Shown: positions 18,108 through 28,131, counted from the first letter of the stretch. The stretch is 64,000 bases of DNA from Promethearchaeota archaeon (GCA_019058245.1 JAHPZJ010000017.1:11134-75133), one strand, 5' to 3'. The notes: generated from the sequence alone by a model not told the origin. Numbers and translations are program-made.

Positions 18108-19400
18108 TTGGCACAGAAAAATATTTATGAATATGACGCTAAAAAACTTTTAGCTAGCCAATTACCGAAATACTATCCTAAATTTGAATATCACGATAAA
18201 TTGGCTATTGTTCAAAGTGATACTGACTTGAATCAATTGATTTCTGTAGAGACTTGGATTAAATCAGAAAAATTAGTTGCTAAACCAGATCAATTATTTG
18301 GAAAAAGGGGAAAAGCAAATTTACTTTTACTAGATGCGAATTTTGATGAAATGAAACAATTTTGTCGCAATAATTTAGATAAAGTATTCGAAATTGGTAA
18401 TGTTAGAGGTGAATTAAACCGTCTTCTCATTGAACCTTTTATACCTCATGAGAAAGAATATTACGTCTCAATTACCTCAGATAGAGAAAATGATATTATT
18501 CATTTTAGTTTTGAAGGAGGCATTTTTATTGAGGAAAACTGGGATAAAGTATATCATATTCCTGTCCCACTTGGAATAGATATAAATACATTTGATTTAT
18601 TAAGTAAAATGCCTGATTTGGGTGATTTAAAAGATATTTTAATTCCTTTTATTAAGGCATTATTTCAAGTTTATATTGATCAAGATTTTGCGTTTCTTGA
18701 AATTAATCCATTTGCGATTACTGGAGACAAGAAAATTGTTCCTTTAGATGTAAAAGCGCGATTAGATGATACTGCGGCTTTTCTTCACCAAGATACATGG
18801 GGAAATCCTGATAATCCCATTGAGTTTCCAGCGGGATTTGGACAAAAATCAACTATAGAAGAAGATAGGATTAGAGATCTTGATGAAAAAACGGGAGCTT
18901 CATTAAAGTTAAAAATATTAAATAAAAATGGTCGTGTTTGGACAATGGTTGCGGGTGGTGGAGCTTCAGTAATTTATACCGACACAGTAGTAGATTTAGG
19001 TTTAGGAAAAGAATTAGGAAATTATGGGGAATATAGTGGCAATCCTAGTCGTGAACATACAGAAATTTATGCTCAAACCATTATTGATTTAATTACCGAA
19101 AATCCTGATCTGCAAGGAAAACCTAAATATCTTATAATTGGGGGTGGAATTGCAAATTTCACTGATGTAAAAGTAACTTTTACTGGAATAGTAAGTGCGA
19201 TTAAAAATTCTGTTGATAAATTAAAGAAAGCGAACGTGAAGATCTTTGTTCGAAGAGGAGGACCAAATGAAAAACAAGGGCTTGAGATGATGGAAAAAGT
19301 TGGAAAAGAAACAGGAATACCAATTGAAGTCTTTGATAGATATACACATATGACTAGAGTTGTTGAGTTAATAAAAAAAGCAGAAGAGGGAAAAACTTAA
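18108..19400 (+). CDS. aclB: ATP-citrate lyase, small (ATP-grasp) subunit
   Basis: In two-subunit ATP-citrate lyases this chain corresponds to the N-terminal part of eukaryotic ACLY: an ATP-grasp domain plus CoA-ligase-like Rossmann domain. I see the opening AQKNIYEYDAKKLL, the ATP-grasp core (KLVAKPDQLFGKRGKANLL), FLEINPFAI with the metal ligands, and the glycine-rich VAGGGASVIYTDTV and IIGGGIANFTDVKVTF segments. The family begins MA.K.I.EYD, so TTG 18108 is the likely start, although it lies 12 nt after AGGAG; TTG 18099 is closer. The product is 430 residues. It forms a pair with the next gene, 17 bp downstream, and the complex cleaves citrate to acetyl-CoA and oxaloacetate with ATP. Confidence 0.92.
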   Translation: MAQKNIYEYDAKKLLASQLPKYYPKFEYHDKLAIVQSDTDLNQLISVETWIKSEKLVAKPDQLFGKRGKANLLLLDANFDEMKQFCRNNLDKVFEIGNVRGELNRLLIEPFIPHEKEYYVSITSDRENDIIHFSFEGGIFIEENWDKVYHIPVPLGIDINTFDLLSKMPDLGDLKDILIPFIKALFQVYIDQDFAFLEINPFAITGDKKIVPLDVKARLDDTAAFLHQDTWGNPDNPIEFPAGFGQKSTIEEDRIRDLDEKTGASLKLKILNKNGRVWTMVAGGGASVIYTDTVVDLGLGKELGNYGEYSGNPSREHTEIYAQTIIDLITENPDLQGKPKYLIIGGGIANFTDVKVTFTGIVSAIKNSVDKLKKANVKIFVRRGGPNEKQGLEMMEKVGKETGIPIEVFDRYTHMTRVVELIKKAEEGKT

Positions 19401-19417
19401 AGGAGGAATGACATAGT

Positions 19418-21253
19418 ATGGAAAAATTTGAGTTATTTGATAGGAAAACACAAGCAATAATCTATGGTTTTCAACAAGCCGCAATTCAAAGGATGATAGA
19501 TTTTGATTACTTATGTAGACGAGAAATACCATCAATTGCAGCAGTAATAAGACCTACTCAAGATGCAGCAATAGCTTATCATAAAGTATTTTGGGGTAGT
19601 AAAGAAATCGTTGTCCCTGTTTATAAAACACTTCAAATGGCTATTAAGAAACACCCTAATGCAGACGTAATGATAAATTTTTCTTCATTTAGAAGTGCAT
19701 ATCCAACAAGTAAAGAAGCATTAGAATCAGATACAATACGTACAGTTGCAATAATTGCAGAAGGAATGCCTGAAAGGCAGAGTCGACATTTACTTAAAAT
19801 TGCTGAAGAAAAAGATAAGATAATAATAGGACCTGCCACTGTTGGTGGAATTAGGGCAGGAGCTTTCAAAATTGGAAACAGTGCAGGCACAACTGAAAAT
19901 ATCATACTCTCAAAATTATATAGACCTGGTTCAATAGGATTTGTTAGTAAATCAGGGGGACTTTCTAATGAAATGAATTTTATGATTGCCCAAAATACCG
20001 ATGGCATTTATGAAGGTATTGCTATAGGTGGGGATCGATATCCTGGTTCACGATTAGTTGACCACCTTATGCGATATGAAGCTAATCCTAAGATCAAAAT
20101 GCTAGTTTCATTAGGAGAAATTGGTGGTAAAGATGAATATGATATAGTTAATGCTCTTAAATCTGGAAAAGTTACTAAACCCTTAGTTATTTGGGTTGCT
20201 GGAACAGCTGCTAAAATTTTACCTAGTGGTCTACAATTTGGACACGCTGGTGCAATGGCAGGAAGTGATATGGAAACCGCGGAAGCAAAAAATAAAGCCT
20301 TAAGAGATGCTGGAGCAATTGTTCCTGATTCTTATGAAGATTTAGATAAAAGAATTAGAGAGACATTTGAAAAATTAAAGCAAGAAGGAAAAGTAACACC
20401 CATTGAAGAAATTGAACCTCCAGAAATACCAATTGACTTTGGTGATGCAACTCGAATGGGATTAGTAAGAAGATCGAGTGATGTTATTGTAACAATTTCA
20501 GACGATCGAGGTGATGTACCCACTTTTGCTGGAGTTGGATTAGATACTATAATACGAGAAAGTAAAAGTATAGGTTATGTGATTGGACTTCTTTGGTTCA
20601 AGCGAGAACTACCAGAGTTTGCTCAACAATTTATTGAAATCGTTGTAAAATTAACAGCTGATCATGGTCCAGCTGTAAGTGGAGCTCATAATGCTATAAT
20701 AACTGCCCGAGCAGGAAAAGATCTTATGTCAGCTTTGGCAAGTGGTATTTTAACTATTGGTCCTAGATTTGGAGGTGCAATTTCTGATGCTGCCAAATAT
20801 ATAAGGGAAGCTTTACAAAAAGGAATGCAACCACAAGAGTTCGTTAACTATATGAAGGATGTTGTTAATATCAATATACCAGGAATTGGTCATAGAATCA
20901 AATCAGTTCAGAATCCTGATGTGAGAGTTCAATTACTTAAGGAATTCGTATTTAAAAATTTTCAAAAACATCCACACTTAGATCTTGCATTAGAGGTAGA
21001 GAAAATAACCACATCTAAACGAAACAATTTAATATTAAATGTTGATGGGTGTATTGGAATTACCTTTTTAGATTTATTGGAAAATTTAGACTTCTCCCCT
21101 GAAGAGATTGAAGATGTGATTTATAGTGAAGCTTTAAATGGATTATTCGTGCTTGGACGGTCAATAGGAATGATGGGCCATATTTTTGACCAAAAACGTC
21201 AACGTGCTGGTCTTTATAGGCAGCCTTGGGATGAAATTTTATTTAGTGAATAA
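19418..21253 (+). CDS. aclA: ATP-citrate lyase, large (citryl-CoA/citrate synthase-like) subunit
   Basis: A 611-residue chain with two parts. The first, about residues 1-320, is a succinyl-CoA-synthetase-alpha-like domain holding the phosphohistidine loop QFGHAGAMAG and the citrate/CoA region GFVSKSGGLSNEMNF. The second, residues 340-611, is the citrate synthase-like lyase domain with DHGPAVSGAHN, GPRFGGAISDAA and GIGHRIKSVQNPD. This matches the C-terminal portion of ACLY and the bacterial AclA. AGGAGG precedes the ATG by about 11 nt. It is clearly co-transcribed with the small subunit. Both subunits in an archaeon imply either a reductive citric acid cycle or cytosolic acetyl-CoA production from citrate. 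Confidence 0.95.
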   Translation: MEKFELFDRKTQAIIYGFQQAAIQRMIDFDYLCRREIPSIAAVIRPTQDAAIAYHKVFWGSKEIVVPVYKTLQMAIKKHPNADVMINFSSFRSAYPTSKEALESDTIRTVAIIAEGMPERQSRHLLKIAEEKDKIIIGPATVGGIRAGAFKIGNSAGTTENIILSKLYRPGSIGFVSKSGGLSNEMNFMIAQNTDGIYEGIAIGGDRYPGSRLVDHLMRYEANPKIKMLVSLGEIGGKDEYDIVNALKSGKVTKPLVIWVAGTAAKILPSGLQFGHAGAMAGSDMETAEAKNKALRDAGAIVPDSYEDLDKRIRETFEKLKQEGKVTPIEEIEPPEIPIDFGDATRMGLVRRSSDVIVTISDDRGDVPTFAGVGLDTIIRESKSIGYVIGLLWFKRELPEFAQQFIEIVVKLTADHGPAVSGAHNAIITARAGKDLMSALASGILTIGPRFGGAISDAAKYIREALQKGMQPQEFVNYMKDVVNINIPGIGHRIKSVQNPDVRVQLLKEFVFKNFQKHPHLDLALEVEKITTSKRNNLILNVDGCIGITFLDLLENLDFSPEEIEDVIYSEALNGLFVLGRSIGMMGHIFDQKRQRAGLYRQPWDEILFSE

Positions 21254-21346
21254 TTTAATCTTTTTTAAACCATAATAAAATATTTAATTTTAAGAAAAAA
21301 ATTATAGAAAATAACTGAAAAAAAACAGAATTAGAGGTTATATATA

Positions 21347-22543
21347 ATGGAAGAAATGATTGAAAAAGCGAAAGAACATTTTGAGAATCTCGTAAAAGAA
21401 CAACTTGAACGAGTAGAGCGAATGAAACAAGCAGAAGATTGGCTAGATTATTCCAAGTTAAAACCAATTATAATTGGAGTTGCTGGAGGAGATGGAATTG
21501 GTCCGGAGATTACAAAACATGCACGGAAAATTATGGAATTTGTTTTAAAAGAGGAAATTGAAAATAAGAGTGTTGAGATAAGAGATATTGTTGGATTAAC
21601 GATTGAAAATAGAGCAAAACATATGAAGGCGATCCCAGATGATGTTCTTGAACAATTAAAGAAATGTCATGTTATATTGAAAGGTCCTACATTAACCCCT
21701 CGCAAGGGCGACCAATGGCCTAATATCGAAAGTGCAAATGTAACAATGAGAAGGGAATTGGATCTCTTCGCAAATGTTCGCCCAGTCAAGGTTCCAGAAT
21801 TAGGAATAGACTGGATGTTCTTCAGAGAAAATACAGAAGGTGCATATGTTTTAGGTTCTAAAGGGATTAATATTTCAGAGGATTTATCAATAGATTTTAA
21901 GGTAATAACTAAACAGGGTTCCGATAGAATCATACGTCTGGCTTTTGATTATGCTGCAAAAAATAATATAAATCGGGTTTCAGTGGTAACTAAAGCTAAT
22001 GTTGTAAAAGCAACTGATGGTAGATTCCTTGCTATGGCAGAAGAAATCGCTAAAGAATATCCACAAGTGAAATGGGATGATTGGTATATTGATATTGCCA
22101 CTGCGAAATTAGTAGATCCCGCTCGTCAAAGTGATTTCAAAGTTTTTGTTGCTCCAAATCTGTATGGTGATATTATAACTGATGAAGCTGCTCAAATTCA
22201 AGGTGGTGTAGGGACTGCTGGTAGTGCAAATATTGGGAAACGCTATTCAATGTTTGAAGCTATTCATGGTACTGCTCCTAGAATGGTCGAAACTGGGCGT
22301 ACAAAATATGCCGATCCTTCAAGCATAATAAAAGCAGCAGCATTATTAATTAATCATATCGGATTTGTTGAAAAAGCTAAGAAACTTGAAAAGGCTCTAG
22401 ACATATGCGCTACTTACGAAGCGAAGCTAAAAATGACGGGGAGAGATACTGGTGCTACTGGTGAAGAATTTGCAAAATATATTATGGAAACAATCCAAGA
22501 TCCTAATCTCGAAAAACGATTTGAAGAATTTGCTAAAAATTAG
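21347..22543 (+). CDS. icd: Isocitrate dehydrogenase
   Basis: A 398-residue member of the beta-decarboxylating dehydrogenase family. The substrate loop IESANVTMRRELDLFANVRP has the Ser-x-Asn arrangement used for isocitrate (isopropylmalate dehydrogenases differ here). Metal ligands lie in NLYGDIITDEAAQIQGGVG, and the cofactor loop is HGTAPRMVETGRTKYADPSS. That loop lacks the Lys-Tyr pair of NADP-specific bacterial enzymes, so NAD is likelier, but this is not settled. An N-terminal helical extension of about 40 charged residues is unusual. The ATG follows AGAGGTT by 7 nt. It lies 93 bp after aclA, probably in the same operon, connecting 2-oxoglutarate with isocitrate. Confidence 0.92.
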   Translation: MEEMIEKAKEHFENLVKEQLERVERMKQAEDWLDYSKLKPIIIGVAGGDGIGPEITKHARKIMEFVLKEEIENKSVEIRDIVGLTIENRAKHMKAIPDDVLEQLKKCHVILKGPTLTPRKGDQWPNIESANVTMRRELDLFANVRPVKVPELGIDWMFFRENTEGAYVLGSKGINISEDLSIDFKVITKQGSDRIIRLAFDYAAKNNINRVSVVTKANVVKATDGRFLAMAEEIAKEYPQVKWDDWYIDIATAKLVDPARQSDFKVFVAPNLYGDIITDEAAQIQGGVGTAGSANIGKRYSMFEAIHGTAPRMVETGRTKYADPSSIIKAAALLINHIGFVEKAKKLEKALDICATYEAKLKMTGRDTGATGEEFAKYIMETIQDPNLEKRFEEFAKN

Positions 22544-22559
22544 TTAAAAGGAAATTAAA

Positions 22560-22582
22560 TTCACTTTTTTTTATTTTTTTAA
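22560..22582 (+). terminator. T-rich terminator after the citrate lyase operon
   Basis: Two adjacent T-runs (8 and 7 T) lie about 20-40 bp after the isocitrate dehydrogenase stop on the coding strand, the usual form of an archaeal intrinsic terminator. Confidence 0.5.
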
Positions 22583-22682
22583 AATAATAATTTCTTATAA
22601 TCAGTTTAGAGTTAATGACAATTTTTTAGAAAGACAAATACAACTCATAAAATTTAAATCTTTCAAAAATATTTTTAGAATA

Positions 22683-22704
22683 GACATGTAAATGTTCGAC
22701 ATAT
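22683..22704 (+). promoter_or_regulatory. PadR-type operator, copy 1 (ATGT-N9-ACAT)
   Basis: The sequence GACATGT..TTCGACATAT starts 56 bp ahead of the padR gene. It matches 23 of 26 bases of a second copy in front of the ABC exporter (23369). Both contain ATGT and ACAT separated by nine bases, close to the ATGT-N8-ACAT pattern known for PadR regulators. Placement is right for autoregulation. Confidence 0.7.
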
Positions 22705-22738
22705 ATTATATTCCAAGAATAATTAAACTTAATAAATA

Positions 22739-23284
22739 ATGAGCAAAGAAAAATTTGTTGAAGCTCTTGATCATTCAATGAAAAGGGGGTTCGTTAGCTT
22801 CCTTATTTTACTGGCTCTTGAGGCAGAACCTGCTAATGGTTATAAACTAATGAAAAAAATATCTGAAGATACTTATGGAGCATGGCGCCCAACCAATTCA
22901 ACAATGTATCCATATCTTTCCAATCTTTCTGAAAAAGGATTAATCCAGTATGATCTAAAGAAAACAGGGGAGAGAGAAAGCAAAGAGTATTCCCTTACAA
23001 TTAAAGGCAAAGGAGTCTTAAAAAAGTTAGTAGAAAAACAACGAGAAATGAGTTTGTCATTATTTGGTATGATGTCTACTGTTGTAGATGATGATGATAA
23101 CTCTATTTATCTGAAGGATCTTTTTAGCCAATCTATTTACGATACTATCCTATTTGATAAATCTAATGACGAAAAAATCGAAATCCTCACTAGACGGATT
23201 AATTTAATTGATTTTATATCAGAAATTCTTGAAAAAAGTAAAGTTGGAATGAAAAAAGAATTGAAAAAATTCAAATCTAAATGA
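22739..23284 (+). CDS. PadR-family transcriptional regulator
   Basis: A 181-residue regulator. The N-terminal winged helix (about residues 15-100) has the PadR hallmark NGYKLMKKISEDTYGAWRPTNSTMYPYLSNLSEKGLI and a basic wing, and ends with the usual YSLTIKGKGVLKKL. Residues 100-181 form a helical dimerisation/ligand region containing an acidic patch (VVDDDDNSIY). PadR proteins typically repress a neighbouring multidrug or ABC exporter and lift repression upon ligand binding. Here the ABC exporter lies downstream on the same strand and shares the putative operator. The start is ATG 22739, with no clear Shine-Dalgarno. Confidence 0.9.
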   Translation: MSKEKFVEALDHSMKRGFVSFLILLALEAEPANGYKLMKKISEDTYGAWRPTNSTMYPYLSNLSEKGLIQYDLKKTGERESKEYSLTIKGKGVLKKLVEKQREMSLSLFGMMSTVVDDDDNSIYLKDLFSQSIYDTILFDKSNDEKIEILTRRINLIDFISEILEKSKVGMKKELKKFKSK

Positions 23285-23368
23285 TAATCAAAAATCTTAA
23301 AGTTAGATTTTAGAACATTCTAAATTTAAAAAAGGATACAAAACATTATATTCTTATGCCTAAAATTG

Positions 23369-23390
23369 GACATGTCAAATTTCGACATAT
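23369..23390 (+). promoter_or_regulatory. PadR-type operator, copy 2 (ATGT-N9-ACAT)
   Basis: The GACATGT..TTCGACATAT element is repeated in the 283-bp gap before the ABC exporter permease gene, 199 bp upstream of its ATG. It contains the near-palindrome TGTCAAATTTCGACA. The repeat of this element only before padR and before the exporter suggests a common repressor. Confidence 0.7.
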
Positions 23391-23567
23391 TTAAATATCG
23401 TGAATTCTTTTATAAAACAATTAAATTGTTCAATTTAATAATATTTTTCAAACTAAAAAATGAGTATTTAAGTTTGAACTATTTAATTTTTAAAAAAACT
23501 AAGGGATAAAAATATTATCCATACGAATATAAAAAATAATATAACAAAAAAATAAGAAAAAAAGAAG

Positions 23568-26500
23568 ATGGGCGTAATACTAAAACTCGCATTACGTAAT
23601 ATGAAACGACGTAAACTTCGATATATTTTAACAACAATTACACTTGTTATCAGTGTAGCATTATTTGGAGGTGTTCTTATTGTCTCAGATTCATTTCATG
23701 AGATGATGTTAAATACTTTTGATGAACAATTAGGTACTGCTGATATCTTAATCAGAACTGTTAATGGTACAGATAGTTGGTTTGATCCTGATGAAATTGA
23801 TTTTGAAATTAGAAATGTAGAACATGTTGAATCCGTAGCTTATCGGATTTCAGGGTTTAATATATTTGTTAGTTCTATTGATAATGGAACCCAAGCTAAT
23901 AATGGTATATCGACAGGAATTTACGGTATCAATCCTCAAAATAGAGATGAACAGAAATTGGGTGGGGCACCATATATCATAGATTCCATCAGCAGCGGTG
24001 AAACAATCGAAGAACTTCTTGATTACACTCATGAAATTACTGGAGATAAAGTAGTGGTTATTTCAGAATCATTAAAAATTCAATTAGGTGGAAATTTTAC
24101 TGTGAATAAAAGCATTTGGATCTATCCAAATGAAGGTATTTTAAAAGGATATCTTCCTAGTAATACAGGGACGTGGATTGAATACACTGTTGTAGCTATT
24201 ATACGTGATACTAGTGAGGGGCGTGATTTCGATCCAGAAGGTACATCAGCACCTTCAATAATGGGTATGGGCATAGGTCCTGGAATATTTGCTAATATTA
24301 ATAATACACATGAACTTGTTGATGGTACAGAAAATCATACTGGCGAATATACATTGGGTGTGGTTGGTGTTGACAATATATATAGAATTTCTTCTGTAGC
24401 AGAAAACATTGAAACTCAATTAATAGATCTCGATGATGAAAAAGATTGGGTTGTAAACGACTTGAAATCAGATAGTATTGAACAGATTGATACTTCAATG
24501 AGCATCATGCGTACGATGTTTACTATGTTTGGGATTATAGCGTTGATTCTATCAATAATTTTAATGATGAATATATTCAATATTATTAAAAAAGAACAGG
24601 AATATGAAACAGGGATGTTTCAGGCAATTGGAGCCTCAAAATCTGAAACCTTTAGGATGTTCTTAACCCAAGGGATTGTTATGGGGATAATTGGAACTTC
24701 AATAGGGACAATATTTTCTTATTTGATATCTTATGTAATAATGTCAGTTACATTCCAAAGTATAACAAATATTACATCTCACTTTGAAGGAGTAACAATT
24801 TCAAATTTTGAAATTATCTTATATCCAACGACTCTTATAATTACCTTTATAGCGGGGTTTATATCTTGTATTTTTGCTTCGCTTTATCCCAGTTGGAAAG
24901 CAAGTCGTAAACCTATTATAGAATGCTTAAATCCTATTGAAGAAAAGTCTAAAAGAGAAAAAAGACATTATTTAAAAAGAATTATATTTCTTATTTTAGG
25001 AGGATTACTTATCTACCTTGGTATTTTCCTTATGAGTTTTGACTCTGAATCTACATTTGAAGTACAATCTAATACAGAAGCTCTTGGAGGGGGAAGTATG
25101 GTTACTGGAATGTTTGGTCCTATTTTTATCTTATTTGGAATGATATGGATAATGGTACTCTGTATTAAACCACTTAATAGACTCTTTACATTTTTCTTTT
25201 CTCCCTACCTTCAAAAAACACGATTATTAACTGAAAAGAATATACTGAGACATCGAAGGAGAACTGCTTTAACTTTTATATTAATCACATTAACAACAAG
25301 TTTTTTAATTGGAATAAGTGTAATGATGGATTCGATGAGATCGGGTATAAATACCACTATTAATGATTTTATGGGTGGCGACATTCGATTTTTTACTTAT
25401 GGGACTCCTAGGATTTTTGAAGATGGAATAATAAATCAATCTGGAGTTGAGGATACAATGGGGACAAATTATCAAAATGCTCAGATTCAAATAGAAAATG
25501 AATTAATTGGACATAGCATGCTTGATGACGATTGGAATAAAACTATAACTATAAATATATTAGATACTACGAAAGTTAGGGAACATCTGACTAAATCAAT
25601 TATAATTTCCCCTGAAAAAATGACTCTTGACGAAATGATGGATGAAATTGAAGAGAGTAATAATATTATAATTGGTGAACAATTTGCTAATGAATATAAT
25701 GTTAAAGTAGGAGATCAATTACCTATTAATTTCTCGCTTGGTGTAAATTATGCAAATTTATCAGCATTCATCTCTATGAATGATTATAATGCAAATGAAG
25801 TTACTTTAGTAGTAAATATGAGTGTTGTTGCTATTGTCAGAAGTATTCAAGGATTTGTGAATTTAAACCTTTTTGGAATGAGTGAAGGAAAGACTTATAA
25901 TATGTATATCTCTTGGGAGGTCTATGAAGAAATTGCATCAAAAAATTTACCTGGTGGAGGAACTGACATGATTTTCAGACAATTACCTCAAACTGGTGAT
26001 CTCATGTGGGATTTATCTATGCCAAATTGGTTTAATTTTTCAACTGTTGAAACCATTATGAACAGTATTAACGGAATTGATTACTATACCACAAGAATGG
26101 ATTATAATACAACTACAGCTATAGGAATAGAAATAGACGATATGACATCAGTTGTTGGTATTCATACAAATTCAAATGGAAAATTAAAATCTGATTCATA
26201 TTTTGGAAATAATAGTCTTGTAGAACAACAAGTGGGCTATGAAGGATCAAATGTGGAAGATTTATTAAATAGAAACGAGAATGTATGCGTAGTCGATGAA
26301 ATATTTATTAAATCTCATCCTTCAGCTAAAATCGGAGAAAATATTAGTATTTATCCAATAGATTCTTCACCTCCACAACTATTTGAAATTATTGGAATAA
26401 TAAAAAACCCTACATTATATAATGCAGAGAAGTATTATTGGTTGGCTGGTTTTGAAAGTGGTTGTGATGTTATTGAACCCCAAGTCATTGAACACAAAGC

Positions 26501-27281
26501 CAATGGTTCGATTTATATAAATTATGAAAAAGCTAGAAATGTGGTATATCCAAATATGAAGGGATCGACTTATTCTGATGATAAAGTAACTTATATTCTA
26601 GTTCATTGTGAACATCCATTTAATATAACAACTTGCCAAGAAACACTTCAGCAGTATCTTTTTTCGGTAGGAGGATACTGGTCAATAGCGAATATTAAAA
26701 GCTTACAACTAGATATAAGGACTAATGTATATGATTGGTTTGTTTGGATAGAGGATGGAGTAAAAGATGAAGCTGTCTTACAAGAAGTAGCACAATTTAT
26801 ACACGATAGTGGATATCTTATAATATTTTCCTTCACAAGATCGTTTATAAATTCCACATTCAACACTTTATTAAATTTAATCGTTTTCATAACCAATGGC
26901 TTATTATTCTTATGTATAGTTATTGCAATGATAGGATTAACACTTCATAGTCTTCTAACAACTATGGCACGTAGAAGAGAAATCGGTATGCTTAGATCTA
27001 TAGGATTAAGTAAAAAAGGTGTTATACGTTCAATATCGGGAGAATCATTAATTTTAGCAATTTTAGGCTTATTTGGTGGTATTACTGCAGGTTTAACTCT
27101 TGGGTCATTGATGGTGAGTTCAATACCTGGAGGGGGTTTTCTTACTGTAACTTATACAGTTCCATGGTTAACGTTATTTATTTTAGTTTTGGTAGTATTA
27201 GCTACAGTAATTCTAAGTTCACGATATCCTGCAAAATGGGCCGCAAATTTGAATATAATAGATGCAGTGAGAACGAGGTAA
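23568..27281 (+). CDS. MacB/FtsX-type ABC transporter permease, double-length
   Basis: A 1237-residue permease. The N-terminal helix (about residues 15-42) follows the typical LALRNMKRRKLRYILTT start. A periplasmic-type core domain is followed by the first FtsX module, with three helices around residues 310-450. Four further helices lie around residues 465-580 with a second KNILRHRRRTALTF start, then a second large external domain and a final FtsX module (about residues 1110-1237) with MARRREIGMLRSIGLSKKGV. Tandem duplication in one chain gives a pseudo-dimer. Such transporters use mechanotransmission to export lipoproteins, peptides or drugs. It is followed 21 bp later by two ATPases; regulation by the adjacent PadR is likely. 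Confidence 0.88.
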   Translation: MGVILKLALRNMKRRKLRYILTTITLVISVALFGGVLIVSDSFHEMMLNTFDEQLGTADILIRTVNGTDSWFDPDEIDFEIRNVEHVESVAYRISGFNIFVSSIDNGTQANNGISTGIYGINPQNRDEQKLGGAPYIIDSISSGETIEELLDYTHEITGDKVVVISESLKIQLGGNFTVNKSIWIYPNEGILKGYLPSNTGTWIEYTVVAIIRDTSEGRDFDPEGTSAPSIMGMGIGPGIFANINNTHELVDGTENHTGEYTLGVVGVDNIYRISSVAENIETQLIDLDDEKDWVVNDLKSDSIEQIDTSMSIMRTMFTMFGIIALILSIILMMNIFNIIKKEQEYETGMFQAIGASKSETFRMFLTQGIVMGIIGTSIGTIFSYLISYVIMSVTFQSITNITSHFEGVTISNFEIILYPTTLIITFIAGFISCIFASLYPSWKASRKPIIECLNPIEEKSKREKRHYLKRIIFLILGGLLIYLGIFLMSFDSESTFEVQSNTEALGGGSMVTGMFGPIFILFGMIWIMVLCIKPLNRLFTFFFSPYLQKTRLLTEKNILRHRRRTALTFILITLTTSFLIGISVMMDSMRSGINTTINDFMGGDIRFFTYGTPRIFEDGIINQSGVEDTMGTNYQNAQIQIENELIGHSMLDDDWNKTITINILDTTKVREHLTKSIIISPEKMTLDEMMDEIEESNNIIIGEQFANEYNVKVGDQLPINFSLGVNYANLSAFISMNDYNANEVTLVVNMSVVAIVRSIQGFVNLNLFGMSEGKTYNMYISWEVYEEIASKNLPGGGTDMIFRQLPQTGDLMWDLSMPNWFNFSTVETIMNSINGIDYYTTRMDYNTTTAIGIEIDDMTSVVGIHTNSNGKLKSDSYFGNNSLVEQQVGYEGSNVEDLLNRNENVCVVDEIFIKSHPSAKIGENISIYPIDSSPPQLFEIIGIIKNPTLYNAEKYYWLAGFESGCDVIEPQVIEHKANGSIYINYEKARNVVYPNMKGSTYSDDKVTYILVHCEHPFNITTCQETLQQYLFSVGGYWSIANIKSLQLDIRTNVYDWFVWIEDGVKDEAVLQEVAQFIHDSGYLIIFSFTRSFINSTFNTLLNLIVFITNGLLFLCIVIAMIGLTLHSLLTTMARRREIGMLRSIGLSKKGVIRSISGESLILAILGLFGGITAGLTLGSLMVSSIPGGGFLTVTYTVPWLTLFILVLVVLATVILSSRYPAKWAANLNIIDAVRTR

Positions 27282-27302
27282 TTTAAATTAAATTAAGAAG
27301 AG

Positions 27303-28112
27303 GTGTTAAAAATATCAATTAAAAAGAAAAAAGTAAGAATGAATAAGGAACAAAAATCTACAGCAAAAGCTGTTAATATTGATCTGGGAATAGTACTTGA
27401 TGTGCACGATCTTATTAAGACTTATACTGTGGGGAATTCAGTAATCACAGCACTTAATAAAGTCAACCTTACAGTTAGAAAAGGTGAATTTATCGCAATC
27501 GTAGGACCATCTGGTTCAGGAAAAACAACCTTAATAAATTGTTTAGGTGCTCTCGATTTCCCAGACTCTGGTAAGATCATTTACAACGTTGATGCTAAAG
27601 GAATGGGCCTTGATATTACTGAAATGACAAATAAGCAACATAAAAAAATGCGATTAAGAAAGATTGGATTAATATTCCAATTCTACAATCTTTTTCCTAT
27701 CCTAACAGCTTATGAGAATGTTGAGCTTCCTATGATAATTGACAAAAAAGATCCTAAATCAAGAGAAGAAAAGGTTAAAACTCTATTAAAAAGAATAGGT
27801 CTTGAGAAACGTATGGAACATTTACCTACCCAAATGTCTGGTGGAGAACAACAGAGAGTTACAATAGCTAGAGCTCTGGTTAACGAGCCTCTAATTATTC
27901 TTGCTGATGAACCTACTGGTGAATTAGATACTGAAACAACTACAAATATAATGAAAATCTTCCTTGATTTAAAGAACGCTGGCGAGTCTATTTTAATGGT
28001 CACACATAATATAAGGATAGCAGAAGTAGCAGATCGGATTATCACTCTTACTGATGGTCAATTTACAGGAGAAAAAGCTGGTGGAAAATCAATTGAAGGT
28101 ATTTACAAATAA
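27303..28112 (+). CDS. ABC transporter ATP-binding protein (MacB/LolD type), first copy
   Basis: Walker A is GPSGSGKTT, the signature [15 protein letters not shown] and Walker [33 protein letters not shown] is the LolD/MacB Q-loop region. The frame is open from GTG 27303 (269 residues), but that GTG is itself part of the GAGGTG Shine-Dalgarno. An ATA at 27312 lies 6 nt after it, the same place the ATG occupies after GAGGTT in the next gene; an in-frame ATG at 27339 lacks a good site. The first 20-30 residues are a lysine-rich non-conserved extension, so the true start is open. It acts with the permease and the second ATPase, possibly as a heterodimer. Confidence 0.9.
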   Translation: MLKISIKKKKVRMNKEQKSTAKAVNIDLGIVLDVHDLIKTYTVGNSVITALNKVNLTVRKGEFIAIVGPSGSGKTTLINCLGALDFPDSGKIIYNVDAKGMGLDITEMTNKQHKKMRLRKIGLIFQFYNLFPILTAYENVELPMIIDKKDPKSREEKVKTLLKRIGLEKRMEHLPTQMSGGEQQRVTIARALVNEPLIILADEPTGELDTETTTNIMKIFLDLKNAGESILMVTHNIRIAEVADRIITLTDGQFTGEKAGGKSIEGIYK

Positions 28113-28131
28113 TACAATAGAGGTTTAAAAA

